Positions 1 through 8,654 of a stretch of DNA of 64,000 bases are shown one piece after another (within the stretch, counting starts at the first letter, position 1; each line of letters opens with the position of its first letter). The notes under the pieces were generated by a model. It was not told the origin of the DNA, searched no databases, and worked only from the letters and a program-made list of their open reading frames with translations. This DNA comes from JAAZHD01 sp012510895 (GTDB lineage Bacteria; Bacillota; Clostridia; Caldicoprobacterales; DTU083). The DNA is taken from the NCBI GenBank assembly GCA_050951465.1, contig JBMNJC010000025.1:62001-126000 (forward strand), in the 5' to 3' direction. Both the position numbers and the translations under genes were made by a program.

Positions 1-918
1 ACCAACAATGAGTGAAGTTCGTAGGACTATATCAGGAATGCGCTTTCTTATTGTATCTAGTAAATTTCTTATATGAAACCCATCAATTTTTCGATTCATT
101 CTTTTTAAAATATTTTGATTAATATGCTGGAGAGGGATATCCAGATAATTGCATATTTTCGCTTCGCTGGCTATTAAATCTATTAATTCATCTGTTACTC
201 GATCCGGATAGCAATACATTAAGCGGATCCATTCAAGGCCATGAATACTGCAAAGCTCCCTTAAGAGTGTGACTAGGTTGTATTTCCCATCAGTATCCTG
301 CCCATATCGAGAAATATCTTGTGCAATAATGACAAGTTCCTTAATACCAGTTTGCACCAATGACTTAGCTTCATCAATAAGTCCGGTAACTGATCTGCTT
401 CTGAATCGCCCTCGTAACTTTGGTATTATACAATAAGTGCAGCAGTTATCACAACCTTCTGCTATTTTTAAATAGGCAGTAGAACCTGTTGTGCTTAACA
501 TTCTGGGCAAACCGTCATCTAACTGAGCAGATAAATTACCCAAATAATTATCACGAGAGCTTCCCTCATTTAACTCTTCTAAAATATCAACAATGCGACT
601 ATAGTTCCCTGTACCTACTATGACATCAATCTCCGGAATCTCAGCTAAAAGTTCTTTGCTGTATCTTTGCCCTAAGCAACCAGTTATTATTAAAGCTTTG
701 CAGTTGCCCTGTCTTTTATATTTTGCTTGCTCCAATATAGCTTGTATTGATTCTTCTTTGGCAGGTCCAATGAAACCGCATGTGTTGACGATAATGATAT
801 CGGCATCATCTGATTGGTTTACAATTTTATAACCATGTTTATGAAGAAGCCCTAGCATAACTTCTGCATCAACTTGATTTTTAGCACATCCCAAGGATAT
901 TATTCCTATTTTATGCAA
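1..918 (-). CDS. rimO: Ribosomal protein S12 methylthiotransferase RimO (3' end beyond window)
   Basis: Radical-SAM enzyme that methylthiolates a conserved aspartate of ribosomal protein S12. The reverse strand is open for 306 codons to the window edge. The N-terminal MTTase domain starts HKIGIISLGCAKNQVD, the signature that separates RimO from MiaB. The radical-SAM cysteines are in GCDNCCTYCIIP (CxxxCxxC). The C-terminal end, including the TRAM domain, lies outside the window. The start is taken as TTG at 918, 11 nt after an AAAGGAG-type Shine-Dalgarno; there is no in-frame ATG near the SLGCAKN motif. The gene follows ftsK by 21 bp and is probably co-transcribed with it. Family assignment is secure; the start codon is inferred. 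Confidence 0.93.
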   Translation of the reverse strand, partial: MHKIGIISLGCAKNQVDAEVMLGLLHKHGYKIVNQSDDADIIIVNTCGFIGPAKEESIQAILEQAKYKRQGNCKALIITGCLGQRYSKELLAEIPEIDVIVGTGNYSRIVDILEELNEGSSRDNYLGNLSAQLDDGLPRMLSTTGSTAYLKIAEGCDNCCTYCIIPKLRGRFRSRSVTGLIDEAKSLVQTGIKELVIIAQDISRYGQDTDGKYNLVTLLRELCSIHGLEWIRLMYCYPDRVTDELIDLIASEAKICNYLDIPLQHINQNILKRMNRKIDGFHIRNLLDTIRKRIPDIVLRTSLIVG

Positions 919-939
919 TGGAAAGAGATCTCCTTTCTA

Positions 940-3267
940 CTATATGTTTTTAAACTGTTCTTCAAATTCTTCTTTTGTTATTAGTACGTTTCTTGGTTTA
1001 CTGCCATCAAAGCCACTGACTAAACCTCGTAACTCCATCTCATCAATCAGACGAGCCGCACGTGCATAACCTATTCTCAGACGGCGCTGTAACATGGAAA
1101 TAGAGGCTTGTCCTGCATTAATGACAATCTCTATTGCTTCAGGCAATAATTCATCATCAAAATTATCCTCATCCTGACTTTTGTCCGAAGCGGTTTCCTC
1201 CAATACTTCTATGTTATATTGCGGGCCTCCGTTTTGATTCTTTATGCATGCTACAATCATCTCAACTTCTTTTTCACTAATATATGCACCTTGCACTCGC
1301 TTAGGTTTGCTAAAGCCAGAAGGATAATAAAGCATATCACCTTTACCTAATAGTTTTTCTGCACCGCCAATATCAAGTATTGTACGAGAATCGGTTTGTG
1401 ATGAAACAGAGAAAGCTATCCGTGAAGGTATATTTGCTTTTATCACACCAGTAATGACATCAACAGAAGGTCGTTGAGTGGCTATAACTAAGTGAATTCC
1501 AGCTGCTCTGGCCATTTGCGCCAATCTTGCAATTGCATCTTCCACATCACCGGGTGCAACCATCATAAGATCAGCAAGCTCATCGATTATGACGATAATC
1601 TGAGGCAGTTTGTTATCATTTTCTTCTTCTTTCATTTGTTCATTATACCGTTCCAAATCTTTGACGCCTTTTTCAGCAAAAAGCTTATAGCGATTTGTCA
1701 TCTCTTGTACAGCCCAGTTAAGTGCACCAGCCGCCTTTCGAGGGTCAGTAACAACCGGAATCATCAGATGGGGAATTCCATTATAGCTGCTAAGTTCAAC
1801 AACTTTTGGATCAATCATAATTAAACGTACTTCTTCAGGAGAAGCCTTATACAGGATACTAACAATCAATGTATTAATACAAACACTTTTACCTGAACCT
1901 GTGGCACCTGCAATAAGCAGGTGAGGCATTTTGGCAATGTCTGCTATAATATTATTACCTGCAATATCCTTCCCCAGTGCAAAAGCTATCTTAGATGGAT
2001 GATTAAAAAAAGTATCAGTTTCCAGTACTTCGCGGAGCAATACAGGTGCAATATCTTTATTAGGAACCTCAACACCAATTGCTGCCTTCCCCGGTATTGG
2101 AGCTTCAACCCTTACGCCTGGTGCAGCTAAATTCAAAGCAATGTCGTCAGTCAGGCTGACAATACGGCTCACCTTAACACCTGGAGCCGGCTGCAGCTCA
2201 TATCTTGTTATAACCGGTCCACGGCTAATATGCTTGACTTTGGCTGAAACACCGAAACTGTTTAATGTTTCTTCCAGGATTTTGGCATTATTTCTTACAG
2301 TTTTTTCCGCTGCGTAATTACTCTTCTTAAGATCAGGTTCCTTCAGAAGTGTTACCGGAGGTATCATATAGGGAAGAGATTGTTGTTGTAATTTCACATT
2401 TAATCTATCATACCCTTCATCATTTTCCTTCTGAGTAATTTGAACATTTACATCACTTTTTTTGCTATCTTGCAAAGTAAAATTATCAAAATCTGTCACT
2501 GCAACATGAAGTCGATGAAAATCAGAATCTTTTGATTCTGACATAGATAATTCATCTTTTGATGATGGCAACATATTTATTGTGTGGTTCGGAATTCCAT
2601 TCTCTTCATTTTGTATGTTATTAACTTCATAATCTTTTGGATTAATTTTTTCTTTTTCCTGTTTCTTTTTTATTCGATAATTTGAAAACTTTTTTATAAA
2701 TTTATTTATTTTTATGTTCCTTGAAAACTGGATCACTAATTGTTTTAAAGATAAATTAGTCAACAGTAATAAGCATACTAAAGTAGCAGTAATATAGAAT
2801 ATATAAGCCCCCGGAAGACCAAAAAGAGAATATATCAAATAAACTGCAGGTGCGCATATTGCCCCTGTCCCTTTTGATACTTCTTCACTTCCTCTTTTAT
2901 AGGAATCAACAACAAATGAGGTAAAATGATTAGGATCAAACTGTCGAAAAAACAAAAGATGAATAAAGCATAAAAATAGATAAACTGATAATAGTGACAA
3001 ATAAATCTTAGACCTATTTATTATCTTTTTTTTCGAAATAATAACTAATATCCCAATAGAAACTATCAATACAGGCAGAATATAGGAAACAATCCCAAAC
3101 AGCCCTTTAATAAAAGGATATACTAAGGAGCCTATTACCCCTGCTGACTTACCTCGGCTGTATATACTCAATCCGATGAAGAGACCCAGGGATGCAGTTA
3201 AGAGACCAATTATTTCGTGTAATCCATTCCTTCTAAAAGGAATTGTACTACCACGCTTTTTTTTCAT
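940..3267 (-). CDS. spoIIIE: DNA translocase FtsK/SpoIIIE
   Basis: Septum-anchored hexameric ATPase that pumps DNA through closing septa. In spore formers it moves the chromosome into the forespore. About 775 residues with the standard layout: four N-terminal membrane helices (roughly residues 15-175), a charged linker rich in Lys/Asp/Ser, then the RecA-like motor. Walker A is GATGSGKS near residue 454, Walker B is IIVIIDELADL, and a C-terminal gamma winged helix (LRIGYARAARLIDEMELRG) reads polar DNA sequences. The start at 3267 (MKKKRGS) is preferred because GAGGTG lies 7 nt upstream. A longer reading to 3351 adds 28 residues without a ribosome site. Position after tepA/ylzJ matches the spoIIIE locus of Bacillus. 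FtsK and SpoIIIE roles cannot be separated from sequence alone. Confidence 0.95.
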   Translation of the reverse strand: MKKKRGSTIPFRRNGLHEIIGLLTASLGLFIGLSIYSRGKSAGVIGSLVYPFIKGLFGIVSYILPVLIVSIGILVIISKKKIINRSKIYLSLLSVYLFLCFIHLLFFRQFDPNHFTSFVVDSYKRGSEEVSKGTGAICAPAVYLIYSLFGLPGAYIFYITATLVCLLLLTNLSLKQLVIQFSRNIKINKFIKKFSNYRIKKKQEKEKINPKDYEVNNIQNEENGIPNHTINMLPSSKDELSMSESKDSDFHRLHVAVTDFDNFTLQDSKKSDVNVQITQKENDEGYDRLNVKLQQQSLPYMIPPVTLLKEPDLKKSNYAAEKTVRNNAKILEETLNSFGVSAKVKHISRGPVITRYELQPAPGVKVSRIVSLTDDIALNLAAPGVRVEAPIPGKAAIGVEVPNKDIAPVLLREVLETDTFFNHPSKIAFALGKDIAGNNIIADIAKMPHLLIAGATGSGKSVCINTLIVSILYKASPEEVRLIMIDPKVVELSSYNGIPHLMIPVVTDPRKAAGALNWAVQEMTNRYKLFAEKGVKDLERYNEQMKEEENDNKLPQIIVIIDELADLMMVAPGDVEDAIARLAQMARAAGIHLVIATQRPSVDVITGVIKANIPSRIAFSVSSQTDSRTILDIGGAEKLLGKGDMLYYPSGFSKPKRVQGAYISEKEVEMIVACIKNQNGGPQYNIEVLEETASDKSQDEDNFDDELLPEAIEIVINAGQASISMLQRRLRIGYARAARLIDEMELRGLVSGFDGSKPRNVLITKEEFEEQFKNI

Positions 3268-3354
3268 CAATTTACACCTCAAAACAATATATTCGACAGC
3301 AATATAAAGTTTTCCTGCGTGTATACTCTTAGTTTGATTCAGCATACGCAATTT

Positions 3355-3383
3355 ATTATATCACTTATATATGCTTGTTTCCA
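3355..3383 (-). promoter_or_regulatory. Candidate SigA promoter for ftsK/spoIIIE
   Basis: On the minus strand, TGGAAA (4 of 6 to the -35 consensus), a 17-bp spacer and a perfect TATAAT lie in the gap between ylzJ and ftsK. This predicts a leader of about 80 nt. The -10 is strong and the -35 is weak, so this is an inference. Confidence 0.45.
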
Positions 3384-3470
3384 GAATACAACACACTACT
3401 TTCTACTAGTAAAAAATATTGTTTAAGGTGCATAAGATCATAATTGCTTCTCGTGTAATAACTATTGGTC

Positions 3471-3689
3471 TTAAACAGGCAATGACATATTTATTTCTAC
3501 ACCTGGTTGAAATTGCGGATCCAGATAAACCATCGGATCTGTGCTTAATACTCTATTAATTATGATCGTCCTATCATCTTTTCTAATTACATTTAACAAA
3601 ACCCCTTTCCAAGTTATTTCTATCATTTCAGGTACACTATATTCCTTCGCCCATATTACATTAGGATCAACTATGGTATATAAAGTCAT
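3471..3689 (-). CDS. ylzJ: YlzJ-like small protein
   Basis: A 72-residue protein matching the YlzJ-like family by its start MTLYTIVDPNVIWAKEY and its position. In Bacillus, ylzJ sits between the ClpP-like tepA gene and spoIIIE, exactly as here. It overlaps tepA by 4 nt (ATGA), which implies translational coupling. The conserved end (STDPMVYLDPQFQPG) is typical of the family. No signal peptide or membrane segment is visible. The function is unknown; the constant pairing with tepA suggests a shared process. Confidence 0.8.
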   Translation of the reverse strand: MTLYTIVDPNVIWAKEYSVPEMIEITWKGVLLNVIRKDDRTIIINRVLSTDPMVYLDPQFQPGVEINMSLPV

Positions 3690-4399
3690 GATTTTTTCTC
3701 CTTTTTCTTTTCTATTAGCTCCCTCAATTTATCCAATGCTTCTTTTAGTCCTCCTACCTCATTTATTAGGTTGTTTTCAACAGCATCAGAACCTATTAGT
3801 ACAGTTCCGACATCCTGTGTTAACTCACCAGTATTGTACAGAAGCTCATTAAGTCTTTCTTTTGTTATAGAAGCATGTTTTATGATAAAGTTTGAAACTC
3901 GTTCTTGCATTTTATTAAAGTATTCATACGTTTGAGGGCCGCCAACAACCATACCGCTAACACGAATGGGATGTATGGTCATAGTTGCTGTAGATGCAAT
4001 AAAAGAATAATCTGTGCATACTGACAAAGGCACTCCTATACTATGACCGCCTCCCAAGACCAGAGAAACCGATGGTTTAGACATAGAGCTAACCATTTCG
4101 GCTATAGCTAACCCTGCTTCTACATCTCCTCCAACAGTATTCAAAATCAGCAACAATCCTTCAATCTCCTCGCTTTGTTCGATAGCAGTTAATTGCGGCA
4201 AAACATGCTCATATTTAGTTGTCTTATTTTGCGGCGGAAGTATCATATGACCTTCTATCTGACCAATAATGGTCATGCAATGAATGTTGGATCTTTTAGA
4301 ATGAATCGGTACATTGGAAGTCCCCATTTCTTTTATATTTGCAGTACCAACGGAATCCTGTTTCAGTTGATTTTTGTGGTTATATCGTTGGTCAGTCAT
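3686..4399 (-). CDS. tepA: ClpP-like serine protease TepA (translocation-enhancing protein family)
   Basis: ClpP-class (S14-like) protein of 237 residues. The crotonase-fold core begins near residue 40 (IIGQIEGHMILPPQNKTT). The predicted nucleophile is Ser120 in GGGHSIGV and the predicted general base is His143 in TMTIHPIR; the latter motif is typical of TepA rather than of housekeeping ClpP. Bacillus TepA was reported to stimulate protein translocation and degrades small acid-soluble spore proteins during germination, so a sporulation/germination role is plausible. The start ATG follows AAGGGGAG. The gene runs directly into ylzJ with a 4-nt overlap. It lacks a signal peptide and is probably cytoplasmic. 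Confidence 0.85.
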   Translation of the reverse strand: MTDQRYNHKNQLKQDSVGTANIKEMGTSNVPIHSKRSNIHCMTIIGQIEGHMILPPQNKTTKYEHVLPQLTAIEQSEEIEGLLLILNTVGGDVEAGLAIAEMVSSMSKPSVSLVLGGGHSIGVPLSVCTDYSFIASTATMTIHPIRVSGMVVGGPQTYEYFNKMQERVSNFIIKHASITKERLNELLYNTGELTQDVGTVLIGSDAVENNLINEVGGLKEALDKLRELIEKKKEKKS

Positions 4400-4494
4400 A
4401 TATGTTTTCTCCCCTTCTTTTGTTTTTTTACATTTCTAGTTCTCGTTGTATATACCTGAAAATTATTTTCTCCTATTAGTGTCCCCATAAGAAT

Positions 4495-4517
4495 AAAAAA
4501 ATGAGCCTTTAAGCTCA
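4495..4517 (-). terminator. Rho-independent terminator after dapG
   Basis: Minus-strand hairpin TGAGC-TTAAAG-GCTCA followed directly by seven T, 27 bp beyond the dapG stop codon. It should separate the spoVF-dapG unit from tepA. Confidence 0.75.
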
Positions 4518-4543
4518 GTAAACTAAGAAACAATAGTATCATA

Positions 4544-5764
4544 TCATTGCATAAATAATCTGAATTCTTCATGTAAAGCTAATACTGCTGATATGGTGTC
4601 TTCACCTTTGACCAAACAGGAAATAGTGGAATGAGAATCGGATGTTTGCAAAACTTCTATTTTATTAAATGTTAATGCCTGAATAATTCTAGACATTACA
4701 CCGGGTACGCCTCGCATTCGTTCTCCTATCACTGAAACCTTAGTGCAATTATTCAATACACGAAAATTGTTATTAATTTCATTTATGATATTGACTGCTT
4801 TGTCCGTCAGAAATCCGTCAATAGTAAATACCATCTTATCAGGGAAAATATTAATAATATCTATGCTAATATGGTTATTTGCCAAACGAAGTAAGATCTC
4901 TTTTTGTTCATCTATTCCCTTATCAGTAATGATTGTAATTTGAGTTCTTCCTGTAATATAAGCAATACTTGTAATCAATCGTTCTGATGTGTTACTGTTC
5001 ATCAATTTTTTTCTAGTATACGAAGAAGTAATGACAGTTCCCGGAGAATCATTCATGGTATTTTTAATTACTATTGGTATACCTGCATCCCCAGCGATTT
5101 CAACAGCTTTAGGGTGAATAACTTTAGCACCTTGATCTGCTATTTGAAAAATCTCCGAATATGTGATATGCCGTATCACAGAAGCGTTGGATACTATGTG
5201 TGGATCCGCTGTCATGATACCATCTACGTCTGTATATATTTCTATCGTCTCAGCTGCCAGAGCTTTGCCAAGTACTGCAGCTGTGGTGTCGCTTCCTCCT
5301 CTGCCAAGAGTAGTAATCTCACCGGAAACTGTCTCTCCTTGAAATCCTGCTACAATAGGAATCTTACCTTTCTTTAATGCTTCTAAAAGGTAATTGGGGT
5401 TTACATTCAAAACTGTAGCATTACCATGGTTGCCATCGGTGATTATACCTGCTTGCCAACCGGTAACGGCTATAGAATCATATCCTTTACTTCTCAATGT
5501 ATTTGCCATTACCACAGATGAAATAATCTCACCTACTGACATAGCAATATCCATTTCTCTCGGATGAGTATCTCCGTAAACTGACTGTAAGAATGATATT
5601 AGCGTATCAGTTGCATATGGATCGCCATTCCTACCAATGGCAGAAACAACAACAACAGTTTTATAACCACTTTTCAGGGAACCAATAATTTTATTAGCTG
5701 CCATTTCTCTATTTTCTGGTGTGGCTAAAGAAGTACCACCAAATTTTTGTATAATAATTCTCAT
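4544..5764 (-). CDS. dapG: Aspartokinase (DapG type)
   Basis: Phosphorylates aspartate in the first step of the lysine/diaminopimelate/dipicolinate pathway. About 406 residues: an amino-acid kinase domain starting RIIIQKFGGTSLA, with the GRGGSDTTA and EIYTDVDGI motifs, followed by two ACT domains in the last 130 residues. The start at 5764 (MRIIIQ) has AGGAGGGAG just upstream; the longer reading to 5788 adds eight residues that contain this ribosome site. In Bacillus the order is spoVFA-spoVFB-asd-dapG-dapA. Here dapG follows spoVFB directly and asd and dapA are missing from the cluster. No lysine riboswitch is possible in the 49-bp gap. A role in feeding dipicolinate and spore cortex synthesis is inferred from context. 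Confidence 0.93.
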   Translation of the reverse strand: MRIIIQKFGGTSLATPENREMAANKIIGSLKSGYKTVVVVSAIGRNGDPYATDTLISFLQSVYGDTHPREMDIAMSVGEIISSVVMANTLRSKGYDSIAVTGWQAGIITDGNHGNATVLNVNPNYLLEALKKGKIPIVAGFQGETVSGEITTLGRGGSDTTAAVLGKALAAETIEIYTDVDGIMTADPHIVSNASVIRHITYSEIFQIADQGAKVIHPKAVEIAGDAGIPIVIKNTMNDSPGTVITSSYTRKKLMNSNTSERLITSIAYITGRTQITIITDKGIDEQKEILLRLANNHISIDIINIFPDKMVFTIDGFLTDKAVNIINEINNNFRVLNNCTKVSVIGERMRGVPGVMSRIIQALTFNKIEVLQTSDSHSTISCLVKGEDTISAVLALHEEFRLFMQ

Positions 5765-5813
5765 AGGCTCCCTCCTATTTTGCCGCATATTTTTGCTAAT
5801 GGTTATTATACCT

Positions 5814-6398
5814 TTATGTTTCTTTTATTAAAGGCTGGATCTGTATTTTTTTTAAGGCCATCAATGATGCGTCCAACAAAGAATCCATATTTGCCACTAA
5901 TGAATTCGACTTTTTGATCGGATCATCCTGGTAAAACGGAACAAGATATATATTTTTTGTATTGCTTGCTAGTCCTATGTTCTTCGCATTATTTCCTAAA
6001 GCATCATTTGTGCAAATTGCCAGCAATAAAGGCTTTCCATTTCTCAGATGCGCTTTTGCCGCCATTAGAACCGGTGTATCGGTGATACCATTCACGAGCT
6101 TTGCAAGGCTATTACCAGTACAAGGTGCTATTATCATCAGGTCCAATTTGTTTAGGGGACCAAAAGGTTCTGCCTCAACAATAGAATCTATTGGTTTTCT
6201 GCCTGTAATTTCCTCTATCTTTTCTCTGAATTCTTTTGCTGTAGTATAGCGTGTATCAGTTGTAGCAACTGTATAGGAAAAAACAGGATATATATCTGCA
6301 CCATGTTCTTTCAGTTTTTTAATTTGCTGTAAAGCTTTGTCTAAGGTACAAAAAGATCCAGTGATACAAAATCCAATCTTTTTGTCTTTCAACAACAC
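5814..6398 (-). CDS. spoVFB: Dipicolinate synthase subunit B
   Basis: Flavoprotein-like subunit of dipicolinic acid synthase, which oxidises dihydrodipicolinate to the spore-core chelator DPA. It has 194 residues and starts KIGFCITGSFCTLDKA, typical of the flavoprotein fold seen in SpoVFB, with the family motif DLMIIAPCTGNSLAKLVNGITDTPV. The start is GTG at 6398, one base after the spoVFA stop, with GGAGG 8 nt upstream. The two subunits are therefore translated in series. The tight pairing with spoVFA makes the assignment secure. Confidence 0.93.
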   Translation of the reverse strand: MLLKDKKIGFCITGSFCTLDKALQQIKKLKEHGADIYPVFSYTVATTDTRYTTAKEFREKIEEITGRKPIDSIVEAEPFGPLNKLDLMIIAPCTGNSLAKLVNGITDTPVLMAAKAHLRNGKPLLLAICTNDALGNNAKNIGLASNTKNIYLVPFYQDDPIKKSNSLVANMDSLLDASLMALKKIQIQPLIKET

Positions 6399-6399
6399 A

Positions 6400-7296
6400 T
6401 TAAACCCCTCCGTGATATGGATAGGTGAATGAATGACGAAACAAAATATTTTCTATTACTTGGCAGATGATATTAGCTGCTGTTCTAGGTGCTACAGTGC
6501 CGGGAAGACCTAATTCATGAGAAACATTCAAACCTATTTCCTTTGCAGCCTCAAAATCCAATCCCCCTGGAAAAGATGCTAGATCTATTATACAACAGTC
6601 TGGTTGCAGTTTCATCAGTCTGCATCTATTTAATATTCTTGCAGGTATCGTATTAAATACAATATCAGGTTCTCCTAATACAGCATCTAATTCATTTATT
6701 GGAATAGCCTGATATCCGTTTGCTTTTATCCATGCAAGATCTTCAGCTCGTCTAGCCGCTATAGTTACGTTAGAACCAATCCCATTAAGCATTTTGGACA
6801 ATATCTTTCCTATTCGGCCATAGCCCAGTATGAGTATTTTTGCTCCATGCAACGTAATATCAGTTCTTTCCATTGCTCTTTGTATCGCACCTTCCGCAGT
6901 CGGAATTGCATTGAGAACTGCAAATGTTTCTTCCTTTAAAATATCATACCCATATATCTTATATTTGCTGCATAGATTAGTTATTTCATCATCACCTTTA
7001 GCATAAAAAAGAATAGCGCCGGCCCTCATTTGACTAAACAGATCTTCCGGTTTCAAATGTATATTCCAATCAATAATATTAATATCACCGTTCTGATTTT
7101 TATATGGTATAGGAAGAACGAAGACATCTGATGAAAACATCTCCCCGTCCAGCCTTTCGCACCTATTTATATTATCATACTTGCCCGAAATATCCAGCCC
7201 AAATACATTTACTTTTGAACCGGTTAGCGCTAGATTGACAGCAGCGTGCTTTATCCGATTGTCACCGCCTATAATAGCAAACTGCTTCTTCTTCAT
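6400..7296 (-). CDS. spoVFA: Dipicolinate synthase subunit A
   Basis: NAD(P)-binding subunit of dipicolinate synthase, 298 residues. The N-terminal part (AIIGGDNRIKHAAVNLALTG) and the second Rossmann motif GYGRIGKI are typical of DpaA. Expressed in the mother cell in Bacillus under SigK. A SigK-like promoter lies directly upstream here (7327-7354). First gene of the spoVFA-spoVFB-dapG unit. Many cluster I clostridia lack spoVFAB and make DPA with an EtfA-like protein, so the presence of this pair argues against a close relation to that group. Confidence 0.94.
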   Translation of the reverse strand: MKKKQFAIIGGDNRIKHAAVNLALTGSKVNVFGLDISGKYDNINRCERLDGEMFSSDVFVLPIPYKNQNGDINIIDWNIHLKPEDLFSQMRAGAILFYAKGDDEITNLCSKYKIYGYDILKEETFAVLNAIPTAEGAIQRAMERTDITLHGAKILILGYGRIGKILSKMLNGIGSNVTIAARRAEDLAWIKANGYQAIPINELDAVLGEPDIVFNTIPARILNRCRLMKLQPDCCIIDLASFPGGLDFEAAKEIGLNVSHELGLPGTVAPRTAANIICQVIENILFRHSFTYPYHGGV

Positions 7297-7326
7297 TCAC
7301 ACCTACCCCCATGTATAGAGTACTAA

Positions 7327-7354
7327 TATCTTATGAGGGTATTAAACGGAAGGT
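7327..7354 (-). promoter_or_regulatory. Candidate SigK promoter for spoVFAB-dapG
   Basis: Minus strand: AC, then 17 bp, then CATAAGATA, which fits the SigK consensus AC-N16/17-CATAnnnTA at every defined position. It lies 30 bp upstream of the spoVFA start. Bacillus spoVFA is transcribed by SigK, so the match is in the expected place. Inferred from consensus; not shown to be active. Confidence 0.6.
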
Positions 7355-7387
7355 GCAATATCTATAGCAGATTTGCAAAAAAGATAT

Positions 7388-8650
7388 TTACGTACACTTG
7401 ATAATGTTCCAAAGTTTCTCCGATAAATCCTCTGAACCCACCAACGCTGCACATACATGTTCTTTCTGAAAAATATTTTTTATTACCCTTTCCACGTCAT
7501 TTGGTCGGATGCTATTTATTTTACTCACTACCTCTGAAGGAGTCATTATTTCTTCCTTCATAAGCCTGGCTTTTCCGATGGAGTTCATTCTGCTTCCAGT
7601 GCTTTCATTATTAAGTATATAATTACCTTTTAATTGTTCTCGTGCCATATGAAACTCTTCATCAGTAAAACCTTTCTTCTTTAACATCTCTACTTCTTCC
7701 ATGATAAGTTTCAAAACAATTTCACTTTGATTAGGTTTCATGCTCGCATATATATTAAACATCCCACCAGGAATATAACTTGATGGATAAGAATAGATCG
7801 AATATGCTAATCCCCTTTCTTCCCTGACCTTTTGAAACAGGCGTGAGCTCATGCTTCCTCCAAACATATTATTCATAACCAATAAAGGATAAATATCGTC
7901 GTTACCAGCTTCTAATCCTGGAAATGAAAGTGATACATGTAGCTGCTCAATTTCTTTCCTCTTAAAAAGAATTCTAGACTCGGCATGTATTTCTTTAACT
8001 ACTGATGGAACTGAACCACGTTTATTCCAGTCTTCAAAACGGGATTTAATTAAAGGAATCAATTGTTCTTCTTGAAAATTACCTGCTACTGCAATTACAA
8101 AATTATCAGTTGTATAATATTGATTATAGAAATTCACCAAATCTGCTCTTTTATATTTAAGTAATTGATCTGTGCTGCCAAGTATGGGTTTTGCCAAGGA
8201 GTGTTTCCCAAAAAAAGCTTCAGCCAGCAACTCATGAACCGAGTCTTCGGGAGAATCTTCATACATAGCAATTTCTTCTAATATAACACCTCTCTCTTTC
8301 TCCAATTCCGAATCATCAAACATCGAATTTAAAACCATATCAGACAGCAAATCCAATCCCAGTTCCAAATGTTCATCAATTATTTTACAGTAAAGACAAG
8401 TAAATTCTTTAGCAGTAAAGGCATTTAGCTGGCCACCTACTGAATCCATCTCCTCAGCAATTTGCTTTGCATTTCTTTTTTTTGTTCCTTTGAACAACAT
8501 GTGCTCAATAAAATGAGATAAGCCGTTTTCCTCGGGTTTCTCATAACTTGAACCGGCTTGAAACCAAAATCCTATGGAAACTGACTTGAACTGCGGAATC
8601 CTTTCATATATTATACGAATTCCATTGTCTAGTTGAAACTTTTTGTACAT
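7388..8650 (-). CDS. M16-family zinc metallopeptidase (YmxG/MlpA type)
   Basis: Processing-peptidase-like M16 metalloprotease of 420 residues, presumably cytoplasmic (no signal peptide). The inverted zinc motif HFIEH is at residues 46-50 and the third ligand Glu lies in ERGVILEEIAMYEDSP near residue 126. The inactive-like C-terminal half contains the R/Y region REERGLAYSIYSYPSSY. It follows ylxY by 4 bp, matching Bacillus ylxY-mlpA(ymxG). MlpA of Bacillus has been linked to control of secreted proteases; the function here is inferred from synteny. Confidence 0.9.
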   Translation of the reverse strand: MYKKFQLDNGIRIIYERIPQFKSVSIGFWFQAGSSYEKPEENGLSHFIEHMLFKGTKKRNAKQIAEEMDSVGGQLNAFTAKEFTCLYCKIIDEHLELGLDLLSDMVLNSMFDDSELEKERGVILEEIAMYEDSPEDSVHELLAEAFFGKHSLAKPILGSTDQLLKYKRADLVNFYNQYYTTDNFVIAVAGNFQEEQLIPLIKSRFEDWNKRGSVPSVVKEIHAESRILFKRKEIEQLHVSLSFPGLEAGNDDIYPLLVMNNMFGGSMSSRLFQKVREERGLAYSIYSYPSSYIPGGMFNIYASMKPNQSEIVLKLIMEEVEMLKKKGFTDEEFHMAREQLKGNYILNNESTGSRMNSIGKARLMKEEIMTPSEVVSKINSIRPNDVERVIKNIFQKEHVCAALVGSEDLSEKLWNIIKCT

Positions 8651-8654
8651 TAAT

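Noticed and set aside
3541..3852. Plus-strand 103-residue hydrophobic frame opposite ylzJ/tepA
   Set aside because: Antisense to two overlapping genes with family matches; no ribosome site.
4400..5814. Lysine riboswitch or T-box ahead of dapG
   Set aside because: Only 49 bp separate spoVFB and dapG, too little for either; the gap contains just the ribosome site.
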